From JAWKTV01 sp041398905 (GTDB lineage: Bacteria > Planctomycetota > Planctomycetia > Planctomycetales > Planctomycetaceae), in assembly GCA_041398905.1 (NCBI GenBank), contig JAWKTV010000005.1, positions 62,001 through 126,000 of the forward strand: a DNA stretch of 64,000 nucleotides. Direction: 5' to 3'. Under the pieces are notes generated by a model. That model saw only the letters and a list, made by a program, of their open reading frames with translations. It ran no database searches and was not told the DNA's origin. This document shows, piece after piece, positions 40,630-50,085 of the stretch (the first letter of the stretch is position 1; each line of letters starts with the position of its first letter). Both the position numbers and the translations under genes were made by a program.

Positions 40630-40944
40630 GATCGTCTGACGGCGATACCGAGCCAAGCCTCCGGTGTTGTCGATTGATCTGGTCGTGACAGCTTGTCGCG
40701 TTTCGTCACGGGAATCTCGCGGGGATCGACGAGGCGGCTGTGCCCGTTCATGTCGCCGGTTTGTAAGGTCGGGTCGGCTCGTGTCGCGTTTGACGGAGAA
40801 GACGCGCGGCCGGGAATCCCTATGCTCACGCGTGAGACCGAATACATGTCTCGACTGCGCTCGGCGACCGCTCGCCGTTCCATCCCGTTTCCCAAAGTCA
40901 ACTCGCTCGACCGCCTCAGGGTGCTGGAGATGCTGGTGGAAGAG
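40630..40944. other. intergenic region before lipoate-ligase-like gene
   Basis: About 315 bases. Frames such as SRLRSATARRSIPFPKVNSL run through it but match nothing known and may just be open GC-rich sequence. No RNA, terminator or promoter is clear. The true start of the next gene could lie within its last 50 bases. Confidence 0.3.
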
Positions 40945-41708
40945 ATGTCCGCGACTCGACTTCGCTACCCGGGCAGGTCCGGGTCGTATCGGAGCCAGAG
41001 AGTCATGACGGACCGTGGAACATGGCCGCGGATGGTATCTGCTCGAACAAGGTCGACCGCAGCGGCGTGCCGAGTTTTCGACTCTACACCTGGAGCGGCG
41101 CCACTGTCTCGCTGGGCTACTTCCAGCGGGAGACGCCGGAGATTGAACCGAATGGAGACTTCGCGGGGTTGCCCGCCGTCCGCCGGCTATCCGGCGGGGG
41201 GGCGATTCTGCACCACCACGAACTGACCTACTCCTGCTGCGTTCCCGCCGCGCATCCCTATGCCGAGCAACCATCGCTCCTGTACGACCGGATGCACCAG
41301 CGAATCTGCGACGTGTTCGCCGAGTTCGGGATTGTCCTCGGCTTTCGCGGCGAGTCCGAAGGGGCGGCGAAGCCGTTCCTGTGCTTCTCCCGCGGCGACC
41401 GCCGGGACCTCGTGTATCGCGGCTTCAAGGTGGTTGGCAGCGCACAGCGTCGGCGTGGTCGGGCGGTGCTGCAGCATGGCAGCATTCTGCTCCGACGGTC
41501 ACCGTTCGCTCCGCAGTTCCCCGGCATCTTCAACCTGTCGGAGAAGGACGTCGACGTCGCCGCGCTGCGACAGCGACTGGAGACCCACTGCGGTCGGCTG
41601 CTGGGAGACTCCCTGCGAACCGACGATCTCAGTGCTGAGGAGCTGGAGGCGATTCGTGCGCTGCGGAGCGAGCGGTACCTCGCGAACATGCCGGGGCATG
41701 TCAGCTAA
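40945..41708 (+). CDS. lipoate/octanoate-protein ligase-family protein (BPL/LplA/LipB fold, frameshifted N-terminus)
   Basis: About 253 residues. Family motifs: DGPWNMAAD near the start, PSFRLYTWSGATVSLGYFQ, the central RRLSGGGAILHHHELTYSC, whose RR-GGG-xxH pattern is the lipoyl/biotinyl-ligase signature, and KVVGSAQRRRGRAVLQHGSILL carrying the catalytic lysine. It would attach lipoate or octanoate to carrier domains, or act as a scaffold-type relative. The first 40 codons are in two or three frames: VRVVSEPESHDGPW in one, YLLEQGRPQRRAE in another around 41030-41065. The start at 40945 is therefore provisional. Nothing nearby encodes a lipoylated enzyme. Confidence 0.75.
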
Positions 41709-41789
41709 GCGACAGTCTCGATAGCGGCTTCGCTGGTCGAGCGTGCGATCGGCCGGGTTGCTGGGTTCCCGCCAGTCGCTGACGATGCG

Positions 41790-42554
41790 CTACGCATCGG
41801 ATGTCTCAGGGCCGCCTGCGGTCACTGGGTGACTCATTGTCGTCGCGGGCTCTGGCTTCTCGCCCGTCTCGGAGGCCGCCACCAGCAGCCGCAGCGCCAT
41901 GTGGCTCGGCACCAGAATCACCAGCGGGTAAGCGACCAGCAGGATGCCGAGCCATGCGTGTGGCGAGTAGTCCGTCTGCACATCGCCGTCGGCGACGAAG
42001 CCGAAGATCTTGTTGACGTTGCCCGCCGGATGCGTCGGATCGGTCACCGTCAGGCTGGTGATGATGAGCACGCCCCAGGTCAGCAGCGTTTGCATGACGA
42101 GCGCTCGGCGGTCGTAACCGACATGAACAACCATGTAGATCAGCAGCAGCGGCAGCCAGCCATGAAACAGCGACAGTCCGCGGACGAAAAGCGGGATGCC
42201 CGGATCGAACATGTACTCGGTCAGGTCGACAATGTGGCCGCCGGTCAATGCGCGGTAGCTGAAGTCCACGAGCCACAGCAGTTGTGGTCCGACGATGCCG
42301 ATGGCCGCCATGCTGGTCGGCAGCGGGGCATCGCGCCACAGCGCGATCAGCGTCAGGCCCAGGGCGATGTCACAAAAGTACAGGAAGTTCTGCGCCCCGT
42401 AGCTGGCCCAGTAGTACGGCACCAGCACCAGCAGGAAGGCGGTGTAGACGAGCTTCAGCCACAGCGGAAAGCTCGGTCGATCGCGGACGCTCGACAGCCT
42501 CGTATGGTGGTCCGTGATGCCGTCGCCGCTCGAACGATTCGCCATGTGATGCAT
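41790..42554 (-). CDS. polytopic membrane protein of unknown function
   Basis: A 254-residue protein with about seven membrane helices, including LVYTAFLLVLVPYYWASYG, FCDIALGLTLIALW, LPLLLIYMVVHVGYD, TLLTWGVLIITSLTV and LGILLVAYPLVILVPSHMAL. Starts at 42554 (MHHMANRSS) or 42545 are both possible. Aromatic residues and charged loops (FSYRALTGGHIVDLTEYMFD) are striking but match no family I know. A short palindrome CGATGCG-CTA-CGCATCG surrounds its stop codon. It is isolated between the ligase gene and a divergently transcribed exported protein. Confidence 0.6.
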   Translation of the reverse strand: MHHMANRSSGDGITDHHTRLSSVRDRPSFPLWLKLVYTAFLLVLVPYYWASYGAQNFLYFCDIALGLTLIALWRDAPLPTSMAAIGIVGPQLLWLVDFSYRALTGGHIVDLTEYMFDPGIPLFVRGLSLFHGWLPLLLIYMVVHVGYDRRALVMQTLLTWGVLIITSLTVTDPTHPAGNVNKIFGFVADGDVQTDYSPHAWLGILLVAYPLVILVPSHMALRLLVAASETGEKPEPATTMSHPVTAGGPETSDA

Positions 42555-42829
42555 CTTTCGTTGACCTGGTCCCGCCCGGGGTTCCCCACGCTGACGCGAT
42601 ATTGCAATGGCCGTCCACAGCGGCTGCGGGAACACCAACCATGCGAGCCGTTGACTGGCCCGCTGCATCGACGGCCGCGTTTCGCATTTCACCACCGGCG
42701 GCTTCGGGGGGCAGATGTCACGCGATTCTACTGATTTGCTGGTGATCCGGTCGGCCCTTTCGCGTATCCTGAATGTGGTTGAGCGGCCCGGATAGCTCCC
42801 GGAGGCACATTCGACAGGATCGGTACCAC

Positions 42830-43258
42830 ATGCGATTCCACGACTGCACTCTCATGCTTGTAACGCTGGCTGTCGGCTGTTGCTGGTCGACGACCGTGTC
42901 GGCACAGTCGATCACCGTCCAGCAGCCTGTCGTGCAGACGTTCTCCGTGGATACGGTCGTCACGGTGCCCGATCGGGGGAGCGCGTTGCTCGGCAGTGTG
43001 AGCGGGGCCGGTGACTTTCGCAGCCGGTCCGGCTTCTCGCCGTTCGGGTCGTCGGTGGGCGGATACCGCAACCATTCCTCGGCGAATGCGACGGTCTACA
43101 TTCACGACTTCGCCGCGATGGATGAAGCGTTGCTCGCCCAACCGGTCGCCACCCGGCTGACGGAGCTGCCACAGCAGCGGCCGGTGGTCGTCGACCCGCT
43201 CGTGGCCCGCGCCCGGGCATCACTGCTGGCCGATCACGCGAGACGGCATCGCCCCTGA
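42830..43258 (+). CDS. small exported protein with VVTVPDRGSALLGSV motif
   Basis: A 142-residue protein. After the ATG at 42830 a signal peptide (LMLVTLAVGCCWSTTVSA) is followed by QQPVVQTFSVDTVVTVPD and RGSALLGSVSGAG. I believe this motif recurs in exported planctomycete proteins, though I cannot verify it here. A Gly/Ser-rich stretch and a charged Arg-rich tail follow. AGGA lies upstream. No enzymatic motif. Function unknown; envelope localisation is likely. Confidence 0.6.
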   Translation: MRFHDCTLMLVTLAVGCCWSTTVSAQSITVQQPVVQTFSVDTVVTVPDRGSALLGSVSGAGDFRSRSGFSPFGSSVGGYRNHSSANATVYIHDFAAMDEALLAQPVATRLTELPQQRPVVVDPLVARARASLLADHARRHRP

Positions 43259-43313
43259 TCGCGGTGCGCTCCGCGGACAGTAGTGAGGCTCGCCCGCCAC
43301 CGAGCAGCTCTCT

Positions 43314-44114
43314 TCAGTCTCTCCCCCCGTCCTGCCCCAGAGCCTCCAGGCGGTCAACGAAGTCCACGGACAGGCCCGCCTGCAGCCGTGCGTCGCGCTG
43401 AAAGAGATCCCCGCGGGCCTTTTCAGGCCGCAGCGGCCAGTGCAGGTGCTGCTGGAACGTGTCCCACTCCGTCTGGTCCGCCGGCTTGAGTCGCCGCAGC
43501 CACTCGATGCCAAAGGCGACGTGGCTGATCTCGTCGCGATGGATGACCCTCATCAGCGCGGCACTGCGGGCGTCGCCCGCCCGCTCGAACGCGCCCGCGA
43601 ATTCGATCGTGTGGTCGAGGTTGCTCCCCTCCAGCAGCAACGGCAGACCCGCAAGGTAGTCGAGCACGCTGTTGAACTGCATCGCCTTCCGCCAGATGTA
43701 CTGGTTGACGGGTCGGTCGCCGAAATCAAGTCCGAGCCTGGCGGCTCGTTCGACATGCATGCGTGTGTGCCGCTGTTCGTCGCGCATGATGTTGACCATT
43801 CCCCGGCGAAAGTCGGCAGGAGCCTCGGGGAATGCGACCAGCACCCACGCCATCACCTCCAGCGCCTGCAATTCATGGTTGGCCATGATGTGATGCGCGA
43901 GCGCCCGTTTCTCCGGATCGATGAACGCGCCGAACTTCGGCATGGCCGGCGCGGTGCGATGCGCGGCGAACCGCAGGTTCATCGGCCGACCCGGCGTATC
44001 GTGACGCACCGCAGTTCCGGGCGAAGCGTCCGTCAGTGGTTCTTCAATGTCACGCAACTTGTCTGCGAGAACGTCACTCAGGAGCACGTGCTCGGCGAAC
44101 TGGCGGATTTCCAT
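43314..44114 (-). CDS. DUF455 ferritin-like protein
   Basis: A 266-residue protein of the DUF455 family, a four-helix ferritin-like bundle. Candidate di-metal ligands are Glu81 and Glu86 in NHELQALEVMAW, Glu113 and His116 in DEQRHTRMH, and the later HRDEISHVAFG. Relatives sit in the ferritin/RNR-R2 superfamily and are proposed oxidoreductases, with no defined substrate. The start ATG is at 44114. It lies 57 bases behind the GlmL-like gene on the same strand and is probably co-transcribed with it. Confidence 0.85.
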   Translation of the reverse strand: MEIRQFAEHVLLSDVLADKLRDIEEPLTDASPGTAVRHDTPGRPMNLRFAAHRTAPAMPKFGAFIDPEKRALAHHIMANHELQALEVMAWVLVAFPEAPADFRRGMVNIMRDEQRHTRMHVERAARLGLDFGDRPVNQYIWRKAMQFNSVLDYLAGLPLLLEGSNLDHTIEFAGAFERAGDARSAALMRVIHRDEISHVAFGIEWLRRLKPADQTEWDTFQQHLHWPLRPEKARGDLFQRDARLQAGLSVDFVDRLEALGQDGGRD

Positions 44115-44171
44115 GCGAGTGAGCCGAAGGGGAGAGCGACCGTGTGACAGTTGTGGGCGACGAGGGATCGA

Positions 44172-46040
44172 TCACCCCGGTCCATACAGCTTCAAGGCCG
44201 TGTACCATCCGCTGACCAGCGACCGACAGGACGAGCGATCTTCCGGCAGCTCCAGCGGTCGACCGCGAGCGTCGAGAATCAAACCGACCAGCCCGCCCCG
44301 CACTTCCCGCTCGACGACCTTACCTGGGCCGCCACCCATGTCCATTCCGCGGACGGGCTCGATCGAAACAATGGCCTTCGCCCCCGGCGCGAGGCTGAGC
44401 AGCTTAAGTTCGCCGTTCAGCAGTTCACCCGATTCGTCGCGGCCTTCGCCCCTCACACGGTATTTGAAGCAAACCTTCCCGGGCTTGCCTTGCCCTTTGG
44501 CAGCGACGCACGTCCCCAGTGCGATGAGGCAATCCCGCTCAAACACTTCAAGAGCTGCGTGCGGATGTACCGACGCCAGCACACCAAGGTGAGGCATCAT
44601 GAAAATGCTGTCTTTCGCCAGTTCGGTGAAGCCCTCGGGCTGGAAGGCGTCGATCAGCATCGCCGCGGTTTGCTCGACCTTGGGCGCGTGCGAGAGCACA
44701 CCGCCGGACGCGACCAATAGATCGAGCGCCATGTTGTCGACGATGCTCTGGCCACCCGTCTGCTGGCTGAAGGTGTCGCCAACGGTGCGCTGTTGCTGAA
44801 CCCCTTTGAGAGTCGTCGCGAACTCGGCGTGCTGCTGGTAGGCAAGTCGCAACGCTTCCCGCGACACAGCCTGCTCGAACACGAGCGCTTCGAGCGTTTG
44901 CGGGATCGTGGTCGGCCGAATCATCTTGTTCTTGACCCGGTTCCGCAGCTCGCGTTCGTCCATGTCCATGTGAACCCAGCGGAGGATCGTCTCCATTCCC
45001 GCTTCGGCGCAGACGTTGGAGATCGAGTAGCTCATCCCGAGGTTCGCGCTGACGGTGCGATTGAAGACGCCGCCGAAGACGCTGAACACGTCAGTCGTCG
45101 CCCCGCCGATGTCGACGCCGACCGCGTTGATGCCGCGGGTGCTGGCGATCTGCTGGAGGATGTCGCCCACCGCGCCGGGGGTGGGCATGATCGGGGCGTC
45201 GGCCCAACTGATGAGCTTGTCGTACCCCGGCGCGTGTGCCATCACATGTTCGAGGAACATGTCGTGAATCTTGTCCCGTGCCGGGCCAAGGTTCTCCCGC
45301 TCCAGCACGGGCCGCAAGTTGTCGACCACCGACAGGTCAATCGCTTCGTCGAACGTGTCGGCCACCAGCCGCGCGGCGTCTTTGTTGCCGGCGTAGATGA
45401 CTGGCATCCGGTAGTTGCTGCCAAAGCGGGGCTGCGGCTTCGCCGGCGCGATCAACTCGGCGATCTGCACGACGTGAGTCGTCGTCCCGCCATCGGTGCC
45501 GCCGGACATCAGGATCATGTCCGGCCGCAGTTCGCGGATCCGCTGAATCTGTTCATGCGGCTTGCGACGGTCGTTGGACGCGATGACGTCCATGACGATC
45601 GCGCCGGCCCCGAGCGCGGCTCGTTTCGCGCTCGCGGCAGTCATTTCTCGCACGACCCCGGTGACCAGCATCTGCAGGCCGCCGCCAGCGCTCGAAGTCG
45701 AGATGTAGATGTCACAGCCTTCCGGGCGACCGTCGGACCCGATGCGCGCCGGGCGGATGATCTGTCCGTCGTCATCAATGAGCCGTCGGCCAGCGAGTTC
45801 GCCGACCTCGGTTGCCGCGTTAACGACGCCGATCGTCACATCGGCGAGCGGCTGCTCGACGGTGGTCGGAGCTTCGCCGCGGTACGTCTGTCGATAGTGC
45901 CCGTCGATCTTCTCGATCAGGATCGCCTTGGTCGTCGTGCTGCCGCAGTCGGTGGCGAGGACGACGTTGATCTGGCTGGGGTCAAGCTGCGGCATTGGCT
46001 CTTCGGCTCGAGAGGAGTCGTCACGTTCGGCCGATAGCAT
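44172..46040 (-). CDS. GlmL/MutL-type ASKHA reactivase-like protein
   Basis: A 622-residue protein of the GlmL (PF13941) family, related to the ATPase that reactivates the B12-dependent glutamate mutase. Actin-like ATPase motifs are visible: phosphate 1 TDCGSTTTKAILIE starting at Asp31, phosphate 2 VGVDIGGATTDVFSVFGG in the middle, and an adenosine-type LVASGGVLSHAP late. The ATG at 46040 has AAGGA upstream. No glmE/glmS mutase subunits occur in this window, so the client may be another radical or cobalamin enzyme. DUF455 follows in the same transcript, which may indicate a shared metallo-cofactor process (inference). Confidence 0.85.
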   Translation of the reverse strand: MLSAERDDSSRAEEPMPQLDPSQINVVLATDCGSTTTKAILIEKIDGHYRQTYRGEAPTTVEQPLADVTIGVVNAATEVGELAGRRLIDDDGQIIRPARIGSDGRPEGCDIYISTSSAGGGLQMLVTGVVREMTAASAKRAALGAGAIVMDVIASNDRRKPHEQIQRIRELRPDMILMSGGTDGGTTTHVVQIAELIAPAKPQPRFGSNYRMPVIYAGNKDAARLVADTFDEAIDLSVVDNLRPVLERENLGPARDKIHDMFLEHVMAHAPGYDKLISWADAPIMPTPGAVGDILQQIASTRGINAVGVDIGGATTDVFSVFGGVFNRTVSANLGMSYSISNVCAEAGMETILRWVHMDMDERELRNRVKNKMIRPTTIPQTLEALVFEQAVSREALRLAYQQHAEFATTLKGVQQQRTVGDTFSQQTGGQSIVDNMALDLLVASGGVLSHAPKVEQTAAMLIDAFQPEGFTELAKDSIFMMPHLGVLASVHPHAALEVFERDCLIALGTCVAAKGQGKPGKVCFKYRVRGEGRDESGELLNGELKLLSLAPGAKAIVSIEPVRGMDMGGGPGKVVEREVRGGLVGLILDARGRPLELPEDRSSCRSLVSGWYTALKLYGPG

Positions 46041-46363
46041 AATGTGCGTTCCTTCATTTGGGGACCGGGTCGCACCGTTTCGGAAGGGGCTGCGGCGTGA
46101 GGGTGCCCAGACGCTAAAGGCGGGCAACGGCGGTCACTCGATTCGGTCAATCGGGTGCTCGGACATCGTTGCTCGCCGGCGGCCGTTTCCGTCAGCACTT
46201 GCGAGAAGTAGCGGACTTGCGTTCCCTTTTTTGAAACGACCCTCGGCCCGATGCGGTAACCTTGACGTGCCTGCTCTGGTTTCCCGGTCATCACCGCATC
46301 CAACCGTTTACCCCGGTTGCCACCTTGTCTCGCTCAAATCTCCACAGCGCCGAGGCGACGGAC
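46041..46363. promoter_or_regulatory. divergent intergenic region
   Basis: About 320 bases between the GlmL-like gene and the membrane protein starting at 46364. Promoters for both are expected. CTTTTTTGAAACGACC around 46225-46240 is unusually T/A-rich and may be part of one. No gene-like sequence is convincing. Confidence 0.3.
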
Positions 46364-47638
46364 GTGCTTGAGGTCCGCGAATTTGACGGAGCGGAGGCCG
46401 CAGGTTCATTGCCCGGCGTTCGACCAGATGTCAACGAGCCGCCCGGTGCGACTGCCCTGCAGGGAGCCCTGGCGGCGATCGAATTCGACGACGAAGGTCG
46501 GCTCCCCCCCTGCCCCGGCTGGCGGCATCCGCTGCTTTCGCTCGTCTGGATGATTCGCGGTGCGTTCGGGCTCGCGAGCCTGGTGCTGATGCTGGCGCTC
46601 ATCGCGGCGATCCCGGTCGTCAACTTCCTCGCGCTCGGGTACCTGCTTGAGGTCGAAGGACGAGTCGGTCGCACCGGCAGGCTCAGGGACGGTTTTCCGC
46701 TGCTGGGACTCGCGCCACGGATCGGTTCCATCGCGCTGGGGGTCTATCTCTGGCTGTTGCCGCTCCGGTTGCTCAGCGCCAACGCCGCCGCGGCGAGAAT
46801 CATTGAACCGGGTTCCGCCCACGACCTCCGGCTGCATCGATTGTTGACGGTGGCGGCCGTGCTGGTCGCGACGCATTTGTGTCTGGCGTTGGCGCGGGGA
46901 GGTTCGCTCGGCTGTTTCTTTCGGCCGATCAAGAACCTGCGATGGCTGATTGGACATCTGCGGCAGGGGGACTACCTGGAGACATCGAGTCGTGAGATTC
47001 GGGATTTCGTCGGTCGACTGCGGCTCAAGCATCACTTCCTGCTCGGTGTCAAAGGAGCAGCGAGTGCGTTCGCATGGCTGCTGTTGCCGACGATCGTGTA
47101 CGCCTCCGTCGTCCGTCCCGGCGGTGCGGGTGTGCTGCAGTTCCTGCTGGGTGGGAGTCTGCTGGTGCTGGTGTTCGCGTGGGTTCCGTTCCTGCAGGCG
47201 CGACTGGTGACCGAGAACCGCTTCGGCGGCGGCTTTGAATTGCGGGCGACTCGAAACCTCTACACGCACGCCCCGCTGGCGTGGCTGGTCGCCGTGCTTG
47301 TGACGTATCTGCTCGCCTTGCCTTTGTACCTGTTCAAAGCGTTCGTCTTGCCGCAAGATGCGCTCTGGCCCATCACCCTGATCTTCATCGTTTCGATTTA
47401 CCCGGCCCGGCTGGTGACCGGCTGGGCCTACCATCGCGCCGTACGCCGCCGCGGCGACGGGCTGCGGTCCCGCTTCGTGACCCGCTGGCTGATCAAACTC
47501 GGCGGCATGCTGCCTGTGCTGGCGGTGTACGTCTTCATCCTGTACTTCACGCAATTCCTCGGGGCGCATGGCAAGCTGACCCTCTACGAACACCACGCTT
47601 TCCTGCTGCCGTGGCCGTATCTGTTCGGGATGCAGTGA
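46364..47638 (+). CDS. polytopic membrane protein (DUF4013-like)
   Basis: A 424-residue protein with about eight membrane helices (FGLASLVLMLALIAAIPVV; GVYLWLLPLRLLSANAAAA; LLTVAAVLVATHLCLALA; LLGGSLLVLVFAWVPFLQA; LVAVLVTYLLALPLYLF; VLAVYVFILYFTQFLG). I chose the GTG at 46364 because GAGG lies eight bases before it; longer starts at TTG 46325 or 46262 add unlikely residues. FLALGYLLEVEGRVGRTGRLRDGFP resembles DUF4013-type proteins in its glycine-rich loop (shown in two halves in that family). The role is unknown. A moxR gene follows 171 bases later. Confidence 0.6.
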   Translation: MLEVREFDGAEAAGSLPGVRPDVNEPPGATALQGALAAIEFDDEGRLPPCPGWRHPLLSLVWMIRGAFGLASLVLMLALIAAIPVVNFLALGYLLEVEGRVGRTGRLRDGFPLLGLAPRIGSIALGVYLWLLPLRLLSANAAAARIIEPGSAHDLRLHRLLTVAAVLVATHLCLALARGGSLGCFFRPIKNLRWLIGHLRQGDYLETSSREIRDFVGRLRLKHHFLLGVKGAASAFAWLLLPTIVYASVVRPGGAGVLQFLLGGSLLVLVFAWVPFLQARLVTENRFGGGFELRATRNLYTHAPLAWLVAVLVTYLLALPLYLFKAFVLPQDALWPITLIFIVSIYPARLVTGWAYHRAVRRRGDGLRSRFVTRWLIKLGGMLPVLAVYVFILYFTQFLGAHGKLTLYEHHAFLLPWPYLFGMQ

Positions 47639-47809
47639 CCCCGATGCGCGGCTGACGAGGGCGACACCGCCGGGGCCGCAGGGACGATCCGGCGCTGGTC
47701 GCTCCCGCCGCCAGACTTTGTTTTCCCGCTGGACCGCTGACAAGCGTCCCCCCAGTCCGCTAACATCAACGAACTCAACGAAGAAACATCCCTGCAACGG
47801 GTTCCCACA

Positions 47810-48868
47810 ATGAGCGACACAATGGATGTTGGCGGCGAAGCGGCGCGCGAAAAAGAGGCTCAGGCGATTCGCGGCCTTGCCACCGCTTACTCTCGGATGC
47901 GGGAAGAGATTGGCAAGGTCATCATCGGGCAGACGGATGTCGTCGACCAGATGCTGATTGCGATGTTCAGCCGCGGGCACTGCTTGCTCGTCGGCGTGCC
48001 GGGGTTGGCGAAGACGCTGCTTGTCAGCACGATCGCCCGTATCCTGCAGCTCTCGTTCCGGCGCATCCAGTTCACGCCCGACCTGATGCCGTCGGACATC
48101 ACCGGCACCGACGTGCTGCAGGACGACCCGGAAACTGGCCGCCGCAGCTTTCAGTTCATGCAAGGGCCGTTGTTCACACACGTCCTGCTGGCCGACGAAA
48201 TCAACCGTACGCCGCCCAAAACGCAGGCCGCCCTGCTGGAAGCGATGCAGGAGCGGCACGTCACCGTCGGCTCAAGTACTTACCGGCTCCCCGCTCCGTT
48301 CTTCGTACTCGCGACGCAGAACCCGATCGAGCAGGAAGGAACCTATCCGCTCCCCGAAGCGCAGCTCGACCGGTTCATGTTCAACGTGACGGTTCGCTAC
48401 CCCACCGCCGCCGAGGAACTGCGAATCCTTAAGCAGACCACCAGCGGCGAAGAGCCGGAACTGAAGCCCGCGCTCACAGGCGAGCAGATTCTCGCACTGC
48501 AGGAAGTGGTGCGGAAGGTACCGGTGGCCGAGCATGTGTTCGTGTACGCTCGCGACCTTGTTCGAGCGACCCGGCCAGATGAAGGCGAAGTGCCGAAGTT
48601 CGTCAAGCAGTACATCTCCTGGGGAGCCGGCCCCCGCGCCGGACAGTATCTCATCCTGGGAGCGAAGGCCCGCGCGATCCTCGAAGGCCGCTTCCACGTC
48701 ACCACCGAGGACGTGCAGTCGGTCGCCCAGCCCGTGCTGCGCCACCGCATCGTCACGACCTTCCAGGCCAACAGCGAAGGAGTCACGCCGGATGACGTCA
48801 TCCGCATGCTGATCGATGCGGTCCCGGTGGAACTCAAGGAACGCAGCCGCAAGCTGGCCGCCACCTGA
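47810..48868 (+). CDS. MoxR-family AAA+ ATPase
   Basis: A 352-residue AAA+ chaperone-like ATPase. Walker A GVPGLAKT (62-69), Walker B LLADEINR (129-130 acidic), sensor-1 ATQNP at 169-173, and the arginine-bearing LPEAQLDRFMF are all present. MoxR proteins help assemble metal centres or protein complexes, usually with VWA-domain partners (BatA/BatD) encoded next to them. Here no DUF58 or VWA gene follows; a terminator and opposite-strand genes do. The ATG at 47810 is supported by conserved spacing to the first helix. Confidence 0.93.
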   Translation: MSDTMDVGGEAAREKEAQAIRGLATAYSRMREEIGKVIIGQTDVVDQMLIAMFSRGHCLLVGVPGLAKTLLVSTIARILQLSFRRIQFTPDLMPSDITGTDVLQDDPETGRRSFQFMQGPLFTHVLLADEINRTPPKTQAALLEAMQERHVTVGSSTYRLPAPFFVLATQNPIEQEGTYPLPEAQLDRFMFNVTVRYPTAAEELRILKQTTSGEEPELKPALTGEQILALQEVVRKVPVAEHVFVYARDLVRATRPDEGEVPKFVKQYISWGAGPRAGQYLILGAKARAILEGRFHVTTEDVQSVAQPVLRHRIVTTFQANSEGVTPDDVIRMLIDAVPVELKERSRKLAAT

Positions 48869-48928
48869 TTGGACGGTCATCTCGTCCCTGCGGCCCGTCG
48901 GTGACATCGACCGCCGGCTCAATCTGCG

Positions 48929-48960
48929 CCGCGGGGTCCCATAGGCATGCGACCCCGCGG
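48929..48960. terminator. bidirectional hairpin terminator
   Basis: A perfect 10-bp stem CCGCGGGGTC (48929-48938) / GACCCCGCGG (48951-48960) with a 12-base loop. It lies between the convergent moxR and DUF3365 genes. There is no T-tract. Confidence 0.75.
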
Positions 48961-49011
48961 CGATTCATTGAGGTGCGAGCAGCGGGCGAGTGCTGCTCGC
49001 TGTGGTGACGA

Positions 49012-49543
49012 CTACTCGATCTCGATCGTGTACGACAGCGCCCCGATCGCCTTGCCCTCGGGGACATCGGCGTAGTGCTCGTGGCACATGATGCACTTCT
49101 TCATGACGACCGGAACCGCCGTCGCCACGTGCAGAACCCGCTTGCCGTCCTGCTGGGACTCTTCTTCGTACCAGCCCTCACCGCCGACGATCGCCTTGAC
49201 GGCCTTCTGCTCGAAGCCTTTGCGGGGGTGTTGTCGTCATCGTACGGCTGTCCGGTCCCGTCCAGCAGCCGGACCTGGTGGTAGCCCTTGTCGTTCATCA
49301 CCTTGAAGATCGCCTGAAACGCATCACCAGCGGCAAGGTCTTTGTCGTCATGCACGTAGTTCTCGGTGACCGTCACGATCATCCCCTTGTACAGATCATC
49401 CAGCATGCGGACCTGCTTGCGGGTCCGTTGCAGCGCGGATCGCCGGCGGCCTGGTCTGCGGCACCGGCCGGCAGCAGTGTGAGGGCCAGCAGTGTCGCCG
49501 GCAGAGCGACGGCGAGCATCATGTTGCGGACAGGACGTTTCAT
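49012..49543 (-). CDS. exported DUF3365 (Tll0287-like) heme c protein (frameshifted)
   Basis: A roughly 177-residue periplasmic protein. GGAG precedes the ATG at 49543, which opens a signal peptide (MMLAVALPATLLALTLLPAGA). The globular part reads TENYVHDDKDLAAGDAFQAI and QVRLLDGTGQPYDDDNTP, typical of the DUF3365/PAS-like heme domain, and ends in a heme c site CIMCHEHYADVPEGKAIGAL. Shifts near 49438 and 49222 separate these blocks. DUF3365 domains bind heme and are seen in redox or gas sensors. It starts 61 bases behind the Rrf2 regulator and probably shares its transcript. Confidence 0.75.
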
Positions 49544-49604
49544 CGAGCGACTCCAAAAAGTAAGGAACAGGAAGGCGGCGGGACGACTCTCGGAATACCC
49601 GCCG

Positions 49605-50082
49605 TCAAGGTTTGACTCGTGAGCCGCGACCGCTCCGCGGCTTTGGCGCTGGTGGGACGTTGACCGTCAGCTCAATCAGGTTTTGTCCGGGCGTCGCGAC
49701 ATCGCTGAGCAACACGCTGTTGAGATACTCGCGTTGCAACCGCTCCGCCTCGGCGAGCACATTGCGGAGCCGGCAGCCGGGCTGAATCCGACAAACGTTG
49801 TCGATGGCGACGCAGTCGAGCAGATGCAGGCTCCCCTCGAAGCGTTCGATCACTTCGCCGACGGTGATCTGACTGGCCGGCCGTGCCAGTTCCAGCCCGC
49901 CGCCGATACGCGGACACTGCGGATGAAGCCTTCCCGCGCCAGCCGCTGCGCGCGACCTTGGCGAGGTGATCCCGTGAGATGCCAAAAAACTCGGCGACAT
50001 CCCCGATGCTCGCCCGCTCGGCCTGGCCGGCGAGGAACATCAGTGTCCGCAGAGCAAAATCGGTATGGAGCGCGAGTCGCAT
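49605..50082 (-). CDS. Rrf2-family Fe-S transcriptional regulator (NsrR/IscR-like, frameshifted)
   Basis: A roughly 158-residue winged-helix regulator. From the ATG at 50082 the DNA-binding part reads MRLALHTDFALRTLMFLAGQ ... SIGDVAEFFGISRDHLAKV. After a shift near 49945 it continues VRGIGGGLELARPASQITVGEVIERFEG and the three-cysteine cluster CVAIDNVCRIQPGC. The C-x6-C-x5-C spacing is close to that of NsrR, the nitric-oxide-sensing repressor holding a 4Fe-4S or 2Fe-2S cluster. A near-perfect dyad lies immediately upstream, overlapping the start region, which suggests autoregulation and control of the DUF3365 heme protein behind it. Confidence 0.82.
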
Positions 50083-50085
50083 GAG

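Noticed and set aside
41783..41799. Palindrome CGATGCG-CTA-CGCATCG as a terminator
   Set aside because: Only seven base pairs, overlaps the stop codon of the membrane protein, and has no T-tract; too weak to call.
44793..46037. A 414-codon plus-strand frame
   Set aside because: Antisense to the GlmL-like gene; composition is typical of a shadow frame.
46406..48259. A 617-codon minus-strand frame across the membrane protein and moxR
   Set aside because: Rich in Arg, Gln and His with no motif, and antisense to two convincing genes including moxR.
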